From NCBI RefSeq assembly GCF_002160915.1, contig NZ_NFLM01000006.1:81237-145236 (forward strand): a stretch of 64,000 nucleotides of DNA, in the 5' to 3' direction. The position numbers and the translations under genes are program-made. The notes under the pieces are model-generated. The model was not told the DNA's origin, ran no database searches, and saw only the letters and a program-made list of their open reading frames with translations. Positions 46,667 to 55,779 of this stretch are shown in pieces (within the stretch, counting starts at the first letter, position 1; each line of letters opens with the position of its first letter). This DNA is from Faecalibacterium sp. An121 (lineage in GTDB: Bacteria; Bacillota; Clostridia; Oscillospirales; Ruminococcaceae).

Positions 46667-48147
46667 TTATCTGGTGCACCAAGGCAATCCATATCCGAAC
46701 TTTTTTCCTTTGCCGCAGCCTCGGTGGCCTCGCCGAAAGAAACGGTCTCCGTGCCTTCTTTGTAGTTGAAGGTAATCAACATTTTATCATCATAAAGGTA
46801 AATTGCATTAATAAAAGTATCCACCAGCACCTGCCGCTGCTCCTTTTGGGACAGGTCCAGCTTGCGAAAGTGCAACAGCCAGAAGCGGACGAATTCCTCC
46901 TTCATCACGGGCTTGGCCAATTTTTCTTCGGCAATCTTTGCTTCCAAGTCTTTTTTCTGGCCCTCGAGGGCTTCCAGCCGCTCTTTGGTGGAGCTGGTCA
47001 GGATGCCGGCTTGAATGGCGTTGAGCATATTCTGAATGCCGGTCTCGGTCTCCCGAAGTTGCTTCTCGTAGAGGGGCAGGCTGGTGCTCTCCCTGTTTTG
47101 CAATTCCATGACCGCCGCCACAAGGGAATCAATGACCGCATCGTTCTGGATCAGTTTCATGGTTTCGCTGACTACCAGATCTTCCAGCCACTGCTTGCGA
47201 ACCGCCTTTTTATTGCAGGATTTCCGCTTCTTGGCGGCCGCGCACTTGTAGTAGCGGTGCACGTCGCCAGTGCGGCTGGTGCCGCTTTCACCAAACATCA
47301 GCGCACCGCAGTGGCCGCAGAATAGTTTGGTCGTCAGAAGATAGTCGTCCTCTGCCTTGCGACGGGCAGGGGCCTTTTTGTTTTTGGAAATTTTAACTTG
47401 CACCTCCTCAAATAATTCCATAGGGACCAACGGGGGAATAGCGTCCGGCACAACAATATCTCGGAATTTCAATTCTCCTATATATCGTCGGTTTTTAAGC
47501 ATATGCTCTACGCTATTGTATGTCATAGCGCCGCCGACTGGATTTTTGACGCCTTCCAGATTCATCCAATCACGAATTTCCTTCATGGTCGCTCCTTCTT
47601 TATATCTTTTGAAGGCTTCCAGTACAAAAGGCGAAGTGACCGGGTCGATATGGAAACGGCGTTCAGCATCCAGCGTATAACCAAATGTCCCACGGCCGCC
47701 ATTGCAGCGGCCTTTGAGAACGTTTTCAGTCTGGCCGCGGACAACTTTTTCTGCGAGGTCGGCGGAATAATATTCGGCGTAACCTTCCAGCACCGACTCC
47801 AGGATGATGCCCTCCGGCCCGTCCGAGATGATTTCGGTGGCGGACATGAGCTTGACCCCGTTCTTTTTGAGCTGCGTTTTGTAACGGGCGCTGTCGTAGC
47901 GGTTGCGGGCGAAGCGGTCCAACTTCCAGACCAGAACAATGTCGAACAGCTTGCGCTCGCTGTCCTTGATCATCTGCTGAAACTGGGGACGGTTGTCTGT
48001 TTTGGCCGAAATGGCCCGGTCGATGTAGTGCTTGACCACCGTGATACCGTTCTTCTCGGCATAGGCGGTGCATTCCCGAATCTGGCCTTCAATAGATTCC
48101 TCGCGCTGGTTGTCGGAGGAATAGCGGGCGTAGATGACGGCGGTCAT
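46657..48147 (-). CDS. Large serine recombinase (resolvase/invertase family)
   Basis: A 496-residue site-specific recombinase. The catalytic domain begins AVIYARYSSDNQREESIEGQ (nucleophile Ser), with KLDRFARNRYDSARYK and MSATEIISDGPEGIILESVL. The recombinase domain follows (about 160-270, GTFGYTLDAER). A zinc ribbon has CGHCGALMFGESG and YYKCAAAKKRKSC (about 295-340), and a coiled coil lies near 370-430. I use the ATG at 48147 behind GGGAGG rather than an upstream in-frame start. Such enzymes integrate phages and transposons. The gene appears intact. Confidence 0.93.
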   Translation of the reverse strand: MTAVIYARYSSDNQREESIEGQIRECTAYAEKNGITVVKHYIDRAISAKTDNRPQFQQMIKDSERKLFDIVLVWKLDRFARNRYDSARYKTQLKKNGVKLMSATEIISDGPEGIILESVLEGYAEYYSADLAEKVVRGQTENVLKGRCNGGRGTFGYTLDAERRFHIDPVTSPFVLEAFKRYKEGATMKEIRDWMNLEGVKNPVGGAMTYNSVEHMLKNRRYIGELKFRDIVVPDAIPPLVPMELFEEVQVKISKNKKAPARRKAEDDYLLTTKLFCGHCGALMFGESGTSRTGDVHRYYKCAAAKKRKSCNKKAVRKQWLEDLVVSETMKLIQNDAVIDSLVAAVMELQNRESTSLPLYEKQLRETETGIQNMLNAIQAGILTSSTKERLEALEGQKKDLEAKIAEEKLAKPVMKEEFVRFWLLHFRKLDLSQKEQRQVLVDTFINAIYLYDDKMLITFNYKEGTETVSFGEATEAAAKEKSSDMDCLGAPDKKR

Positions 48148-48206
48148 GGCGGGGCCTCCCTTCGCTCTGTATGGGGATGTATGTAACTGCAATATATTTC
48201 GTATAA

Positions 48207-48235
48207 TATATACCATATTTTGTGTCTTATTGCAA
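48207..48235 (-). promoter_or_regulatory. Predicted promoter of the serine recombinase
   Basis: On the minus strand TTGCAA (48235-48230), 17 bases, TATATA (48212-48207), 60 bases before the gene. Confidence 0.55.
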
Positions 48236-48358
48236 GGCTTTTGAGCGCCGTCTGGTGGTATTCTTTTTGAACACTACCTGTTCTTGTACACCAAAGGCAG
48301 ACGTTCGGCTGCCCGCCGTTACTTTTGGTATGATTTTCTTCCAAAACAATACGCTTCT

Positions 48359-48388
48359 TTGACATTTCGCTGTCCAATATGATACAAT
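48359..48388 (+). promoter_or_regulatory. Predicted promoter of the island rpiR gene
   Basis: TTGACA (48359-48364), 18 bases, TACAAT (48383-48388); the ATG is 37 bases downstream. Near-consensus boxes suggest steady expression of the regulator. Confidence 0.65.
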
Positions 48389-48424
48389 AAAAACACTTTG
48401 AGAAGGCGAGGGGAGGCAGCAGCG

Positions 48425-49237
48425 ATGAGCGAAGCAAAAGTGATGGGGTCTCTGGCAGATAGGCTGCTCAGTTTTGTGAGCACCACACCCGAACGGGACG
48501 CAAACTATGATATCGCAGTGACTCTGCTCAAGCATTACCCCCAGCTCAAGGGGATGACTCTCGGCCAGATCGCGGACCTGTGCTATACATCCAAGGCGTC
48601 CATTTCACGGTTTTGCCGCTTTCTGGGGATGGACAGTTTCAAAGCGTTCCAGGCCTGGCTGGAGCAGGACTTCACCATGCGGACCGACTATTCCCGGCAG
48701 TTCTACACCATGCTGCATAACAATCAGGAAATGGCCATCGGTTCCTATCGCGACACGCTGATCGGCAACATCTATGCTACCATCACGCCTGAAAACGCCG
48801 AAGTTATTCCCGACATTGTGCGGGTGTTGCACGGCTGCGGCAAGGCGGCCTATTTCTCCCACCACTTTTTGTGGGACATCGGCCACTACTTCCAGAGCAA
48901 AATGATGATGATGGGCCGCTATGTCGAGTTGTTCATGGATTATGCCGCTCAGCTGGAGTGCGCCCGCAGCCTGACCGAAAACGACTTTGCCATCATTTGC
49001 AGCGTGGGCGGCAGCTACCTGACTCGTTACCCGGACATCTGTAACGCAATCATTTCCAGCGGGTGCAAGGTGCTGGTCATCACCCAGAACCTTGCCAGCC
49101 CCTATTTGAACACCGCCGATTTCATCCTGCAATGCGGCACCACCAACCGCAACGACGTGGGCAAATATGCAGCCCTCATGGCCAACGACCTGATCGTCAT
49201 GGGCTATATGCGGGCATACGATAAAGCGTTCCAGTAA
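48425..49237 (+). CDS. MurR/RpiR family regulator of the island sugar locus
   Basis: A 270-residue protein. The HTH (LGQIADLCYTSKASISRFCRF) spans about residues 45-70, and a SIS-type domain follows (CGKAAYFSHHFLWDIGHYF, AIICSVGGSYLTRYPDI). It resembles RpiR-type activators of PTS operons. The ATG follows GGGGAGG. It stands just upstream of the esterase-PTS operon, and both promoters of that operon carry the same triple TTGAAAC array, so it is the best candidate to bind them. Confidence 0.85.
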   Translation: MSEAKVMGSLADRLLSFVSTTPERDANYDIAVTLLKHYPQLKGMTLGQIADLCYTSKASISRFCRFLGMDSFKAFQAWLEQDFTMRTDYSRQFYTMLHNNQEMAIGSYRDTLIGNIYATITPENAEVIPDIVRVLHGCGKAAYFSHHFLWDIGHYFQSKMMMMGRYVELFMDYAAQLECARSLTENDFAIICSVGGSYLTRYPDICNAIISSGCKVLVITQNLASPYLNTADFILQCGTTNRNDVGKYAALMANDLIVMGYMRAYDKAFQ

Positions 49238-49256
49238 AGCACAGCAAAAATACAGC

Positions 49257-49293
49257 AAGGTCGCGAGGGTTGACCGCCCCGCGGCCTTTTTGT
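49257..49293 (+). terminator. Intrinsic terminator after the island rpiR gene
   Basis: AAGGTCGCG pairs with CGCGGCCTT (one G-T pair), followed by TTTTTG. Confidence 0.72.
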
Positions 49294-49344
49294 TTTGTCA
49301 AAGCGCACAAAAATACGCAAAAAATTTTTCATCAACATCACAAT

Positions 49345-49418
49345 TTGAAACAGAAGACCTTGTTTTGAAACGTCACAGCGGCATTTGAAACCAAATACAA
49401 TTCACTTTATATTATAAT
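49345..49418 (+). promoter_or_regulatory. Promoter with three 20-bp-spaced TTGAAAC boxes (esterase gene)
   Basis: TTGAAAC occurs at 49345, 49365 and 49385, each exactly 20 bases apart. A TATAAT -10 lies at 49413-49418, 28 bases after the start of the third box. No good -35 is present, which suggests an activator-dependent promoter. The same layout occurs at 51330. The leader from 49419 to 49616 holds no supported gene. Confidence 0.65.
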
Positions 49419-49616
49419 TTTAGTACAAATTGAGGCGAATTCAAATATTGCAGAAGAAAACAGAAAGGAGGATAGAAAATCAGACTGCGCAAGTTTGCAT
49501 CGCTTCATACACTTGCTGCCGGCTTTACTGCCGTCGGCCGACAGCTTTTGGAAAAATGGCCCCGTCAAACAGGCCAATCATCCAAGTGTAAAATGTACTT
49601 ACAAGGAGGAGTAGTC

Positions 49617-51179
49617 GTGAAAAACAAAGGAATCAGAACCATTACCGCAGGCGTTTTGGCGGTCAGCGTAGTGATGAGCACTGCGGTATCCGTCGTTGCG
49701 CTTGAGCCGTCACCTGATGGCACCAGCTTCGCTTCGATTCAGCAGGTAAGTCAGGACAGCAGCGAAAATTGTGCAAAACTGCTTGATTGGCTTGGTATCA
49801 CCATTCCGCGGCATTTTGACAGTCAGGCTCCTTATAAAGTCAACATCCTGCCCGAATCGGATCCCAACTATTGGCAGGCTGAGTGGGAAACCCAGGTCTA
49901 TAACTACAAGATGGTACGTAACTATCCAACTCTGTACACACAGGAAGCTTGGGACGCCGCGCAGAGTGCTGGTACTGTCTTACTGGGGATTCATCCTGAG
50001 GCAATGACCGATGCCAATAAGGAGCAAATCATTGCCGCACGGGACGCCATTGCAGCCCTGGCTGATCAGCAGATTAAACCCTTCAGCGATGGCATCAACG
50101 GTGAGGTCATTTATATTTGGGGAGACGATATGCCTGTCACTACCCCGGAAAGTGATTTGCAGTTCCCCTTGGTCAACTATGAAGGGGAATCAGTCTATGA
50201 TAACGCTGACTTCCGTCCCTTTATCATTCCTTATCTGCTGGACGACCCCAGTTCTGCCAAGGGCACTATTATTGTCACCTCGGGCGGCGGCAATACCAGC
50301 CGCAGTAACCCGGTGGAAGCCTATGCTGTCTGTCCGGAGTTTAATAAGTTAGGCTACAACTGCTTCCTGCTTCAGCGTCGTGTCGCACCCTACAATAATG
50401 ATGATATTGTCATGGATATGCAGCGTGCCGTGCGCGTAGTGAAATACTACTCTGACGAATGGGGCATCGACCTGGAAGGATCGCTGCTTGCTGTGTCCGG
50501 CTACTCTGGCAGCGGCGGCAATATTCGCACCATGCTGGAGAAGTTCTACGGTAGTATTACGCCCAATCAGTTTGACCCTAATTATGTATGCGACGCTATC
50601 GACGGTGTGAACAGCGATGTGGATATTGCCCATCTGATCTACTCTGGTGCTCCTATTGAGACAGAAAACCCCAACCTGCCCCATATGTTCATTGCGATTG
50701 GTGCTGATGACAGCATGGGTTGGGACGGCAGCTTGCAGCTTTTCAAGCAGGCGTATGAGCTTGGCCTGGACCCAGAGCTGCACGTCTACGGCCTGAATGG
50801 TCATGGTTTTGGCGCTGGTATGGAAGGTACTTCTTCCATGACCTGGATGGAGACCTGCGATTTGTATATGCAGAAAGTCATGGGCTATGCAGAGATTCCC
50901 TTTACCGGAGAGATTCCTGCCGAATACACGTTGACGCAGCAGATCCATGTGGACTGGTTCCCTATTGGCGATGACGTGACCGTTGATGTGTATACCACCG
51001 CAGATGGAGGCAAGTGCCTGTTTACCTTCTTTGGCTGGGGCGATAATATCACGGTAGAGAGCCTGCTGATCGGCGGCCGTGTTGCAAGCGTGACATATGA
51101 CAGCGTCGGTTACTTTGGCCAGGATGCAGCCAAGATGTGGGAACTGGTTGACCCGTCTGCCTGGGTACCTGTAAATTGA
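49617..51179 (+). CDS. Secreted alpha/beta-hydrolase (esterase-like)
   Basis: A 520-residue protein with a Sec signal peptide (KNKGIRTITAGVLAVSVV, cut near SVVALEP). The hydrolase core has GTIIVTSGGGNTSRSN (oxyanion strand), the nucleophile Ser in LLAVSGYSGSGGNIR, an acid near FIAIGADDS and His in GLNGHGFGAG. A beta-rich C-terminal part completes it. I chose the GTG at 49617 because AAGGAGGAG stands just upstream. It resembles BD-FAE or carbohydrate esterases and probably trims ester groups from plant glycosides or glycans outside the cell before PTS uptake. Base composition is more A/T-rich than the flanking chromosome. Confidence 0.75.
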   Translation: MKNKGIRTITAGVLAVSVVMSTAVSVVALEPSPDGTSFASIQQVSQDSSENCAKLLDWLGITIPRHFDSQAPYKVNILPESDPNYWQAEWETQVYNYKMVRNYPTLYTQEAWDAAQSAGTVLLGIHPEAMTDANKEQIIAARDAIAALADQQIKPFSDGINGEVIYIWGDDMPVTTPESDLQFPLVNYEGESVYDNADFRPFIIPYLLDDPSSAKGTIIVTSGGGNTSRSNPVEAYAVCPEFNKLGYNCFLLQRRVAPYNNDDIVMDMQRAVRVVKYYSDEWGIDLEGSLLAVSGYSGSGGNIRTMLEKFYGSITPNQFDPNYVCDAIDGVNSDVDIAHLIYSGAPIETENPNLPHMFIAIGADDSMGWDGSLQLFKQAYELGLDPELHVYGLNGHGFGAGMEGTSSMTWMETCDLYMQKVMGYAEIPFTGEIPAEYTLTQQIHVDWFPIGDDVTVDVYTTADGGKCLFTFFGWGDNITVESLLIGGRVASVTYDSVGYFGQDAAKMWELVDPSAWVPVN

Positions 51180-51329
51180 ATCCGACACAGGCCGGAAATA
51201 AAACGATCCTGAAGTCCATCGTTTTGTAAATCACATTATAAATTGCGCCTTTGAAAATGTCGATTTTCAGAGGCGCAGTTTTGTCAAAGCGCACAAAAAC
51301 GGCGAAAAAGTTTTTCTGCGTTTCAGAAC

Positions 51330-51403
51330 TTGAAACACATACAGTTGATTTGAAACGCAGCGCTTGTATTTGTAACCAAAATACAATCGACTTATGTTAT
51401 ACT
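51330..51403 (+). promoter_or_regulatory. Promoter with three 20-bp-spaced TTGAAAC-type boxes (PTS genes)
   Basis: TTGAAAC at 51330 and 51350 and TTGTAAC at 51370, each 20 bases apart; TATACT at 51398-51403 is again 28 bases after the start of the third box. The stretch upstream (TTGTCAAAGCGCACAAAAA) is also shared with the esterase promoter. Confidence 0.65.
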
Positions 51404-51469
51404 TTTGTCAGAGATGCACAGGGCCTGCGGCCGAGCCTCTGTGTGCAGTAAAAGGAGGTAACAACAATC

Positions 51470-52786
51470 ATGTCGGAGAAAAAAGAAAACCCCGTGATGT
51501 CATTTATTGATACCAAATTGATTCCGTTATCACAGCGCATTGCGGACAACAAGTACATCAAGTGCCTTGCAGGCGGTTCAATGAGCCTGATGGCTATCAT
51601 CCTGATCGGCGCCGTCTTCAACCTGCTCAACAGCATCGGTTTTGAATGGTATCAGAACTTCATCCAGGGCATTGGCATCAATTATCTGTTCAACCTGATT
51701 TACAACGCCTGCATGAACCTGATGAGCGTATTCATTGTCTACTCAGTGGGTTTCAACTCTGCCAAGATCTTTGGTCATGAAGAACTCGCGTTCAACAATG
51801 GCTTTTTGGCCGAGGTTGCCTTCTTCATTCTGATGCCCATTGGTTCTTACACTGCAGAAGGGGCTTTTGGTGCCACCAACTTCTATGCCATCGACTATCT
51901 GGGCAGCCACGGCGTGTTCCTGGCGCTGATTACCGGTATCGTGGTCACCAAAATCAATATTTTCATCGTGGAGAAGAAAATCACAATCAAAATGCCTGCC
52001 GGCGTTCCCCAGAATGTCTCGGATTCCTTTACAGCTTTGATTCCCGGCACAGTCATCGTATTCCTGTTCGCCATTATCAACTGGTTGTTTACCATGACTC
52101 CCTGGGGCAATGCGGAAGATGCGATCTATGGCCTGCTCCAGACCCCACTGTCCGTACTGACCGGCTCTCTGCCCGCTTTTATGATCGCCGTCATCCTGTC
52201 GCAGGTGCTGTGGTTCTTTGGCATCCATGGTTCCTACACCATTCTGCCTATTTTCATGCCCATCTGGCTCGGCTACCTGGCCGATAACACAGCTGCACAG
52301 GCTGCTGGCGAGGAAATTCCTTACATCTTCAACTGTGGTATGTTTGACTTGACCACCATTGGCGGATGCGGATGCACACTGGGTCTGGTCATCGTTATGT
52401 TCTTCTTCGCAAAATCCAAGCGGTATAAAACCTTCTCGAAGGTCGTGCTCCCCTGTGGCCTGTTCAATATTAACGAACCCCTGATCTACGGCTTCCCCCT
52501 GATGCTCAATGCCGCTATGATTATCCCTTTCATCGTAATGCCTCTGGTCAGCCTGATCCTTGGCTATGCCGCGATCATGCTGGGCCTGATGCCCGCGCCT
52601 GTGGGTCTGGTTGGTGTTACCAGTATGCCAGTCTTTTTCGGCGGCATCGTCCAGGGTTCCTGGAAAATCGGTGTGTTCCAGATCATCATTACTCTGATTT
52701 CCTGCGTCGTCTATTATCCCTTCTTTATGGCGATGGACAAGCAGGCCGTCGCCGAAGAAAAGGCCGACGAAGCCGCCGAACAGTAA
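51470..52786 (+). CDS. PTS lactose/cellobiose-family EIIC permease
   Basis: A 438-residue membrane protein with about ten helices that imports and allows phosphorylation of a beta-glucoside-type sugar. The family stretches FFGIHGSYTILPIFMPIW and NINEPLIYGFPLMLNAAMII are present. The ATG follows AAAGGAGG. It is followed by its EIIB and EIIA. The C-terminal third is the closest visible relative of the EIIC remnant at 43.74-44.05 kb. Confidence 0.92.
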   Translation: MSEKKENPVMSFIDTKLIPLSQRIADNKYIKCLAGGSMSLMAIILIGAVFNLLNSIGFEWYQNFIQGIGINYLFNLIYNACMNLMSVFIVYSVGFNSAKIFGHEELAFNNGFLAEVAFFILMPIGSYTAEGAFGATNFYAIDYLGSHGVFLALITGIVVTKINIFIVEKKITIKMPAGVPQNVSDSFTALIPGTVIVFLFAIINWLFTMTPWGNAEDAIYGLLQTPLSVLTGSLPAFMIAVILSQVLWFFGIHGSYTILPIFMPIWLGYLADNTAAQAAGEEIPYIFNCGMFDLTTIGGCGCTLGLVIVMFFFAKSKRYKTFSKVVLPCGLFNINEPLIYGFPLMLNAAMIIPFIVMPLVSLILGYAAIMLGLMPAPVGLVGVTSMPVFFGGIVQGSWKIGVFQIIITLISCVVYYPFFMAMDKQAVAEEKADEAAEQ

Positions 52787-52831
52787 GCTCTATCAATCAT
52801 AAATCATCAGATTTTTAGGAGGAAATTTATT

Positions 52832-53131
52832 ATGACTAAAATTATTCTTCTCTGTGCCGCAGGTATGAGCACCAGCGCTCTGGTCCGCAAGATGCAGGAC
52901 GCCGCCAAAGCTGACAACTACGAGTGCGAAATTTCGGCCCATCCCGTTGCTGACGCTTCCAACTACGCCGACGCCGACATCATCCTTCTTGGCCCCCAGG
53001 TCCGTTACCGCCTCAAGGATGTGCAGGGCCAGCTGCCGGGCAACAAGGTCGAGATCATCGACATGAAAGACTATGGCATGATGAACGGCAAAGCTGTGCT
53101 GGACCATGTCCGCAAAGTGCTGGAGGGCTGA
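52832..53131 (+). CDS. PTS lactose/cellobiose-family EIIB
   Basis: A 99-residue cytoplasmic phosphocarrier; the phosphorylated Cys is in IILLCAAGMSTSALV near the N terminus. It passes phosphate from EIIA to the incoming sugar at EIIC. AGGAGG precedes the ATG. Length is typical. Confidence 0.94.
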   Translation: MTKIILLCAAGMSTSALVRKMQDAAKADNYECEISAHPVADASNYADADIILLGPQVRYRLKDVQGQLPGNKVEIIDMKDYGMMNGKAVLDHVRKVLEG

Positions 53132-53134
53132 GAC

Positions 53135-53509
53135 ATGGCAATTTCGGTAGAAGAAGCTCGCGCCATGACCGAGGAGCAGCTGCAAGAGACCATCACTGAA
53201 ATTGCCTTTGAGATCATCGCCAACGTGGGCACCGCCCGCGGGATGTATATCGAAGCTATCCAGGAGGCCAAAGCCGGCAACTTTGACCAGGCCGCCCAGC
53301 TGCTGAAAGACGGCAAGGAAGCCTTTGTGCAGGGCCACCACAGCCACGTCGACCTGCTGGAATGGCAGGGACAGGGTCTGACCTGGAAAACCAATATCTA
53401 CCTGATGCACGCCGAGGATCAGCTGATGGCCGCCGACGCCTTCGAGACCATTGCCACTGAATTCATCGAGGTGCACAAGGAGCTGCAAGAGCTGAAAGCA
53501 AAACTGTAA
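53135..53509 (+). CDS. PTS lactose/cellobiose-family EIIA
   Basis: A 124-residue trimeric helical phosphocarrier. The active His is in YLMHAEDQLMAADAFE, and GHHSHVDLLEWQGQG is the preceding family segment. It starts three bases after EIIB. Confidence 0.93.
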   Translation: MAISVEEARAMTEEQLQETITEIAFEIIANVGTARGMYIEAIQEAKAGNFDQAAQLLKDGKEAFVQGHHSHVDLLEWQGQGLTWKTNIYLMHAEDQLMAADAFETIATEFIEVHKELQELKAKL

Positions 53510-53534
53510 CTTTCTCTTTGTAGAGGTCAAAACT

Positions 53535-54302
53535 ATGAAACGATTACTCATCCGTGCTGATGACCTGGGCTACTCTGAAGGCATCAACTGCGGCATTGCG
53601 GCAGCAGTAGCAGCCGGACTGGTGCGCTCAGTAGGGGTGATGACCAATATGCCCGCAGCTGTCCACGGACTGGGGCTGCTGTATGGCCGCCCGCTTTGTC
53701 TAGGGCAGCACACCAACATTTGTGTGGGCCGGCCGTTGACTGACCCCGCCCGCATCCCCAGCCTCTGTACGCCGGAAGGGGAGTTCAAACCCAGCCGCGC
53801 CTACCGAGAGGCCGCCAAAGAAGGCCGCGACTTTGTGGTGCTGGACGAGGTGATTGAGGAGATCGAGGCCCAGTATCGCCAGTTCAAAGCCTTGACCGGC
53901 CACGAACCGAGCTATTTTGAGGGACACGCAGTGGCCAGCGCCAATTTCTTTCAGGGATTGGAAATCGTTGCCCAGCGGCACGGCCTGCCCTACTTTGCGA
54001 TGGGCCGTCCCGGCGAGGCAGTAACCTTCCGCCACACCAAAGTGTACGCCTATATGCCCAGAGATTTTAAGGCATACGAGACCGACCCCTTTACGGGCGT
54101 GCAGGACGCGGTGGCAAATGCTCACGAGGACGGGTGTGACTTGATGGTCTTCCATCCGGGCTATATCGACGCCTATCTGCTGGACCATTCCAGCATGACG
54201 ACCACCCGTTTACGAGAAACTGCCATGCTCTGCCGGCCCGAGGTACACGCCTGGCTGGCGGGGCAGGATGTTCAGCTCGTCACTTACGACGATTTGACTT
54301 GA
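53535..54302 (+). CDS. ChbG/YdjC-like carbohydrate deacetylase
   Basis: A 255-residue metal-dependent deacetylase. RADDLGYSEGINCGI holds the Asp-Asp metal pair; LGQHTNI and YFEGHAVAS hold His ligands. In E. coli ChbG deacetylates chitobiose-6-phosphate so it can be split. Placed between two PTS systems, it probably removes an acetyl group from an imported 6-phospho sugar. The end overlaps the next reading region by a few bases. Confidence 0.88.
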   Translation: MKRLLIRADDLGYSEGINCGIAAAVAAGLVRSVGVMTNMPAAVHGLGLLYGRPLCLGQHTNICVGRPLTDPARIPSLCTPEGEFKPSRAYREAAKEGRDFVVLDEVIEEIEAQYRQFKALTGHEPSYFEGHAVASANFFQGLEIVAQRHGLPYFAMGRPGEAVTFRHTKVYAYMPRDFKAYETDPFTGVQDAVANAHEDGCDLMVFHPGYIDAYLLDHSSMTTTRLRETAMLCRPEVHAWLAGQDVQLVTYDDLT

Positions 54303-54319
54303 AAATAGGAGAAATCAGT

Positions 54320-55735
54320 ATGGCAGACAATAAAAAGATCGCCGAGCAGGTTCTGGCGGCGGTAGGTGGAGCGGCCAACCTCAAGGATGCCACCCATTGC
54401 ATGACACGCCTGCGCCTGTATCTGAAAGACGATAGCCTCCCCAAAGATGACGAGGTGAAAAAGATTTCCGGTGTGCTGGGTGTTGTGCGCGGCGGCCAGC
54501 AGTACCAGATCGTGATCGGCACCAATGTTCCGAAAGTGTATGAGGAACTGTGCAAGCTGGCAGGCATCAGCGCCAGCGCCGCCGTCAAGGATGATGCTGC
54601 TGCCGCCCAGGATGCCGCCATCACCAAACGGAAGCTGACCCCTAAGCAGGTGGGTAAGAATATCATGGGCTATCTGGCGGGCTGTATGACCCCCATGATC
54701 CCGGTGCTACTGGCCGGAGGCTTGTTCCGTGCTGTCAACTCTATCTTTGGCCCCGACTTGTTGGGACTGTACACCCTGGAAAGTAACTTATATATCCTGT
54801 TTGATTTCCTGTACGATGCGGCGTTTTACTTTATGCCTATTCTGGTGGGTTACAATGCCGCCAAACAGCTGGGTGTCAACGGTATGCTGGGTTCCTTCAT
54901 CGGCAGTGTTCTAATGGTGCCGGATTTCGCGGCTTTTGCCACCAACGGCCAAACGTTCACGGTCTTTGGTATCCCTGCTACCGTGACCAATTACGCCCAG
55001 ACTGTTCTGCCTGTTATGCTGTCGGTACCCCTGTTCTGCCTGATTTATAAAATTGTCAAAAAGTTCATGCCCGACCTGCTGACGACCGTTTTTACCCCGT
55101 TCCTTAGCCTGATTGTTTCTATGCCGTTTATCCTCTGCCTACTGGCACCTCTGGGAACTATTGTGGGCAATGCCATAAGCGGCGGTCTTGCTTGGTTCGG
55201 CATGACCACTGGCTGGTTCGGTGTGGCGGTTATCGCCGCTCTGTGGGAGTTCCTGGTTATGAGCGGTATGCACCTGGCTCTGATGATGCCCATGATGGCC
55301 GATTTCTTTGAGACCGGCATCGGCAGCGGCCCTATGAATGCGGGCAACTTTGCGACTTGGGCCTGCTTCGGTGTGGCGCTGGGCACGGCGCTCCGCCTGA
55401 AAAACAAGGATGACCGCAGCACCTCCTTTGCAGCCTTCGCTTCTGGCATCCTGGGCGGCGTTACCGAACCCACTCTATATGGCATCTGCTTCCGTTTTAA
55501 CCGCTGCTTTGCAACCATGGCCCTTGGCGGTTTTGTAGGCGGTGCCATCGCAGGTATGTTCGACCTCAAGGGATATGCAATGACCTCCGCCAACTTCCTG
55601 TCTCTGCTGGGCTATGTGGGTGGTACCAATGCCAACATTGTGGTTGGCGTGGTAGCCTCCTTTGCTTCCCTGATTGTGGCAGCTGTTCTGACTTATCTGT
55701 TTGGCTTTTCCAAAAAAGATTTGGAGAGCGTTTAA
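54320..55735 (+). CDS. PTS beta-glucoside-family EIIBC
   Basis: A 471-residue protein with an N-terminal EIIB domain (1-85; phosphorylated Cys in THCMTRLRLYLKD) and a C-terminal EIIC domain of about ten helices (MGYLAGCMTPMIPVLLAGGL, GGVTEPTLYGICFRFN). It lacks an EIIA domain, so it must borrow one. The start is the ATG at 54320 (ATAGGAG upstream). This is a second, unrelated PTS type in one operon. Confidence 0.9.
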   Translation: MADNKKIAEQVLAAVGGAANLKDATHCMTRLRLYLKDDSLPKDDEVKKISGVLGVVRGGQQYQIVIGTNVPKVYEELCKLAGISASAAVKDDAAAAQDAAITKRKLTPKQVGKNIMGYLAGCMTPMIPVLLAGGLFRAVNSIFGPDLLGLYTLESNLYILFDFLYDAAFYFMPILVGYNAAKQLGVNGMLGSFIGSVLMVPDFAAFATNGQTFTVFGIPATVTNYAQTVLPVMLSVPLFCLIYKIVKKFMPDLLTTVFTPFLSLIVSMPFILCLLAPLGTIVGNAISGGLAWFGMTTGWFGVAVIAALWEFLVMSGMHLALMMPMMADFFETGIGSGPMNAGNFATWACFGVALGTALRLKNKDDRSTSFAAFASGILGGVTEPTLYGICFRFNRCFATMALGGFVGGAIAGMFDLKGYAMTSANFLSLLGYVGGTNANIVVGVVASFASLIVAAVLTYLFGFSKKDLESV

Positions 55736-55779
55736 CTGCGTGATACAATAAAATCAAAAAGGCTGGTGTTATCGACTTG

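Noticed and set aside
46502..46765. A complete 88-codon plus-strand gene
   Set aside because: Only about 46 codons look like an integrase arm domain; the remainder is antisense to the serine recombinase and crosses a terminator hairpin.
49345..49391. TTGAAAC repeats as a small CRISPR array
   Set aside because: The units are only 7 bases, three in number, placed ahead of a -10 box and repeated before a second promoter; no cas genes are present.
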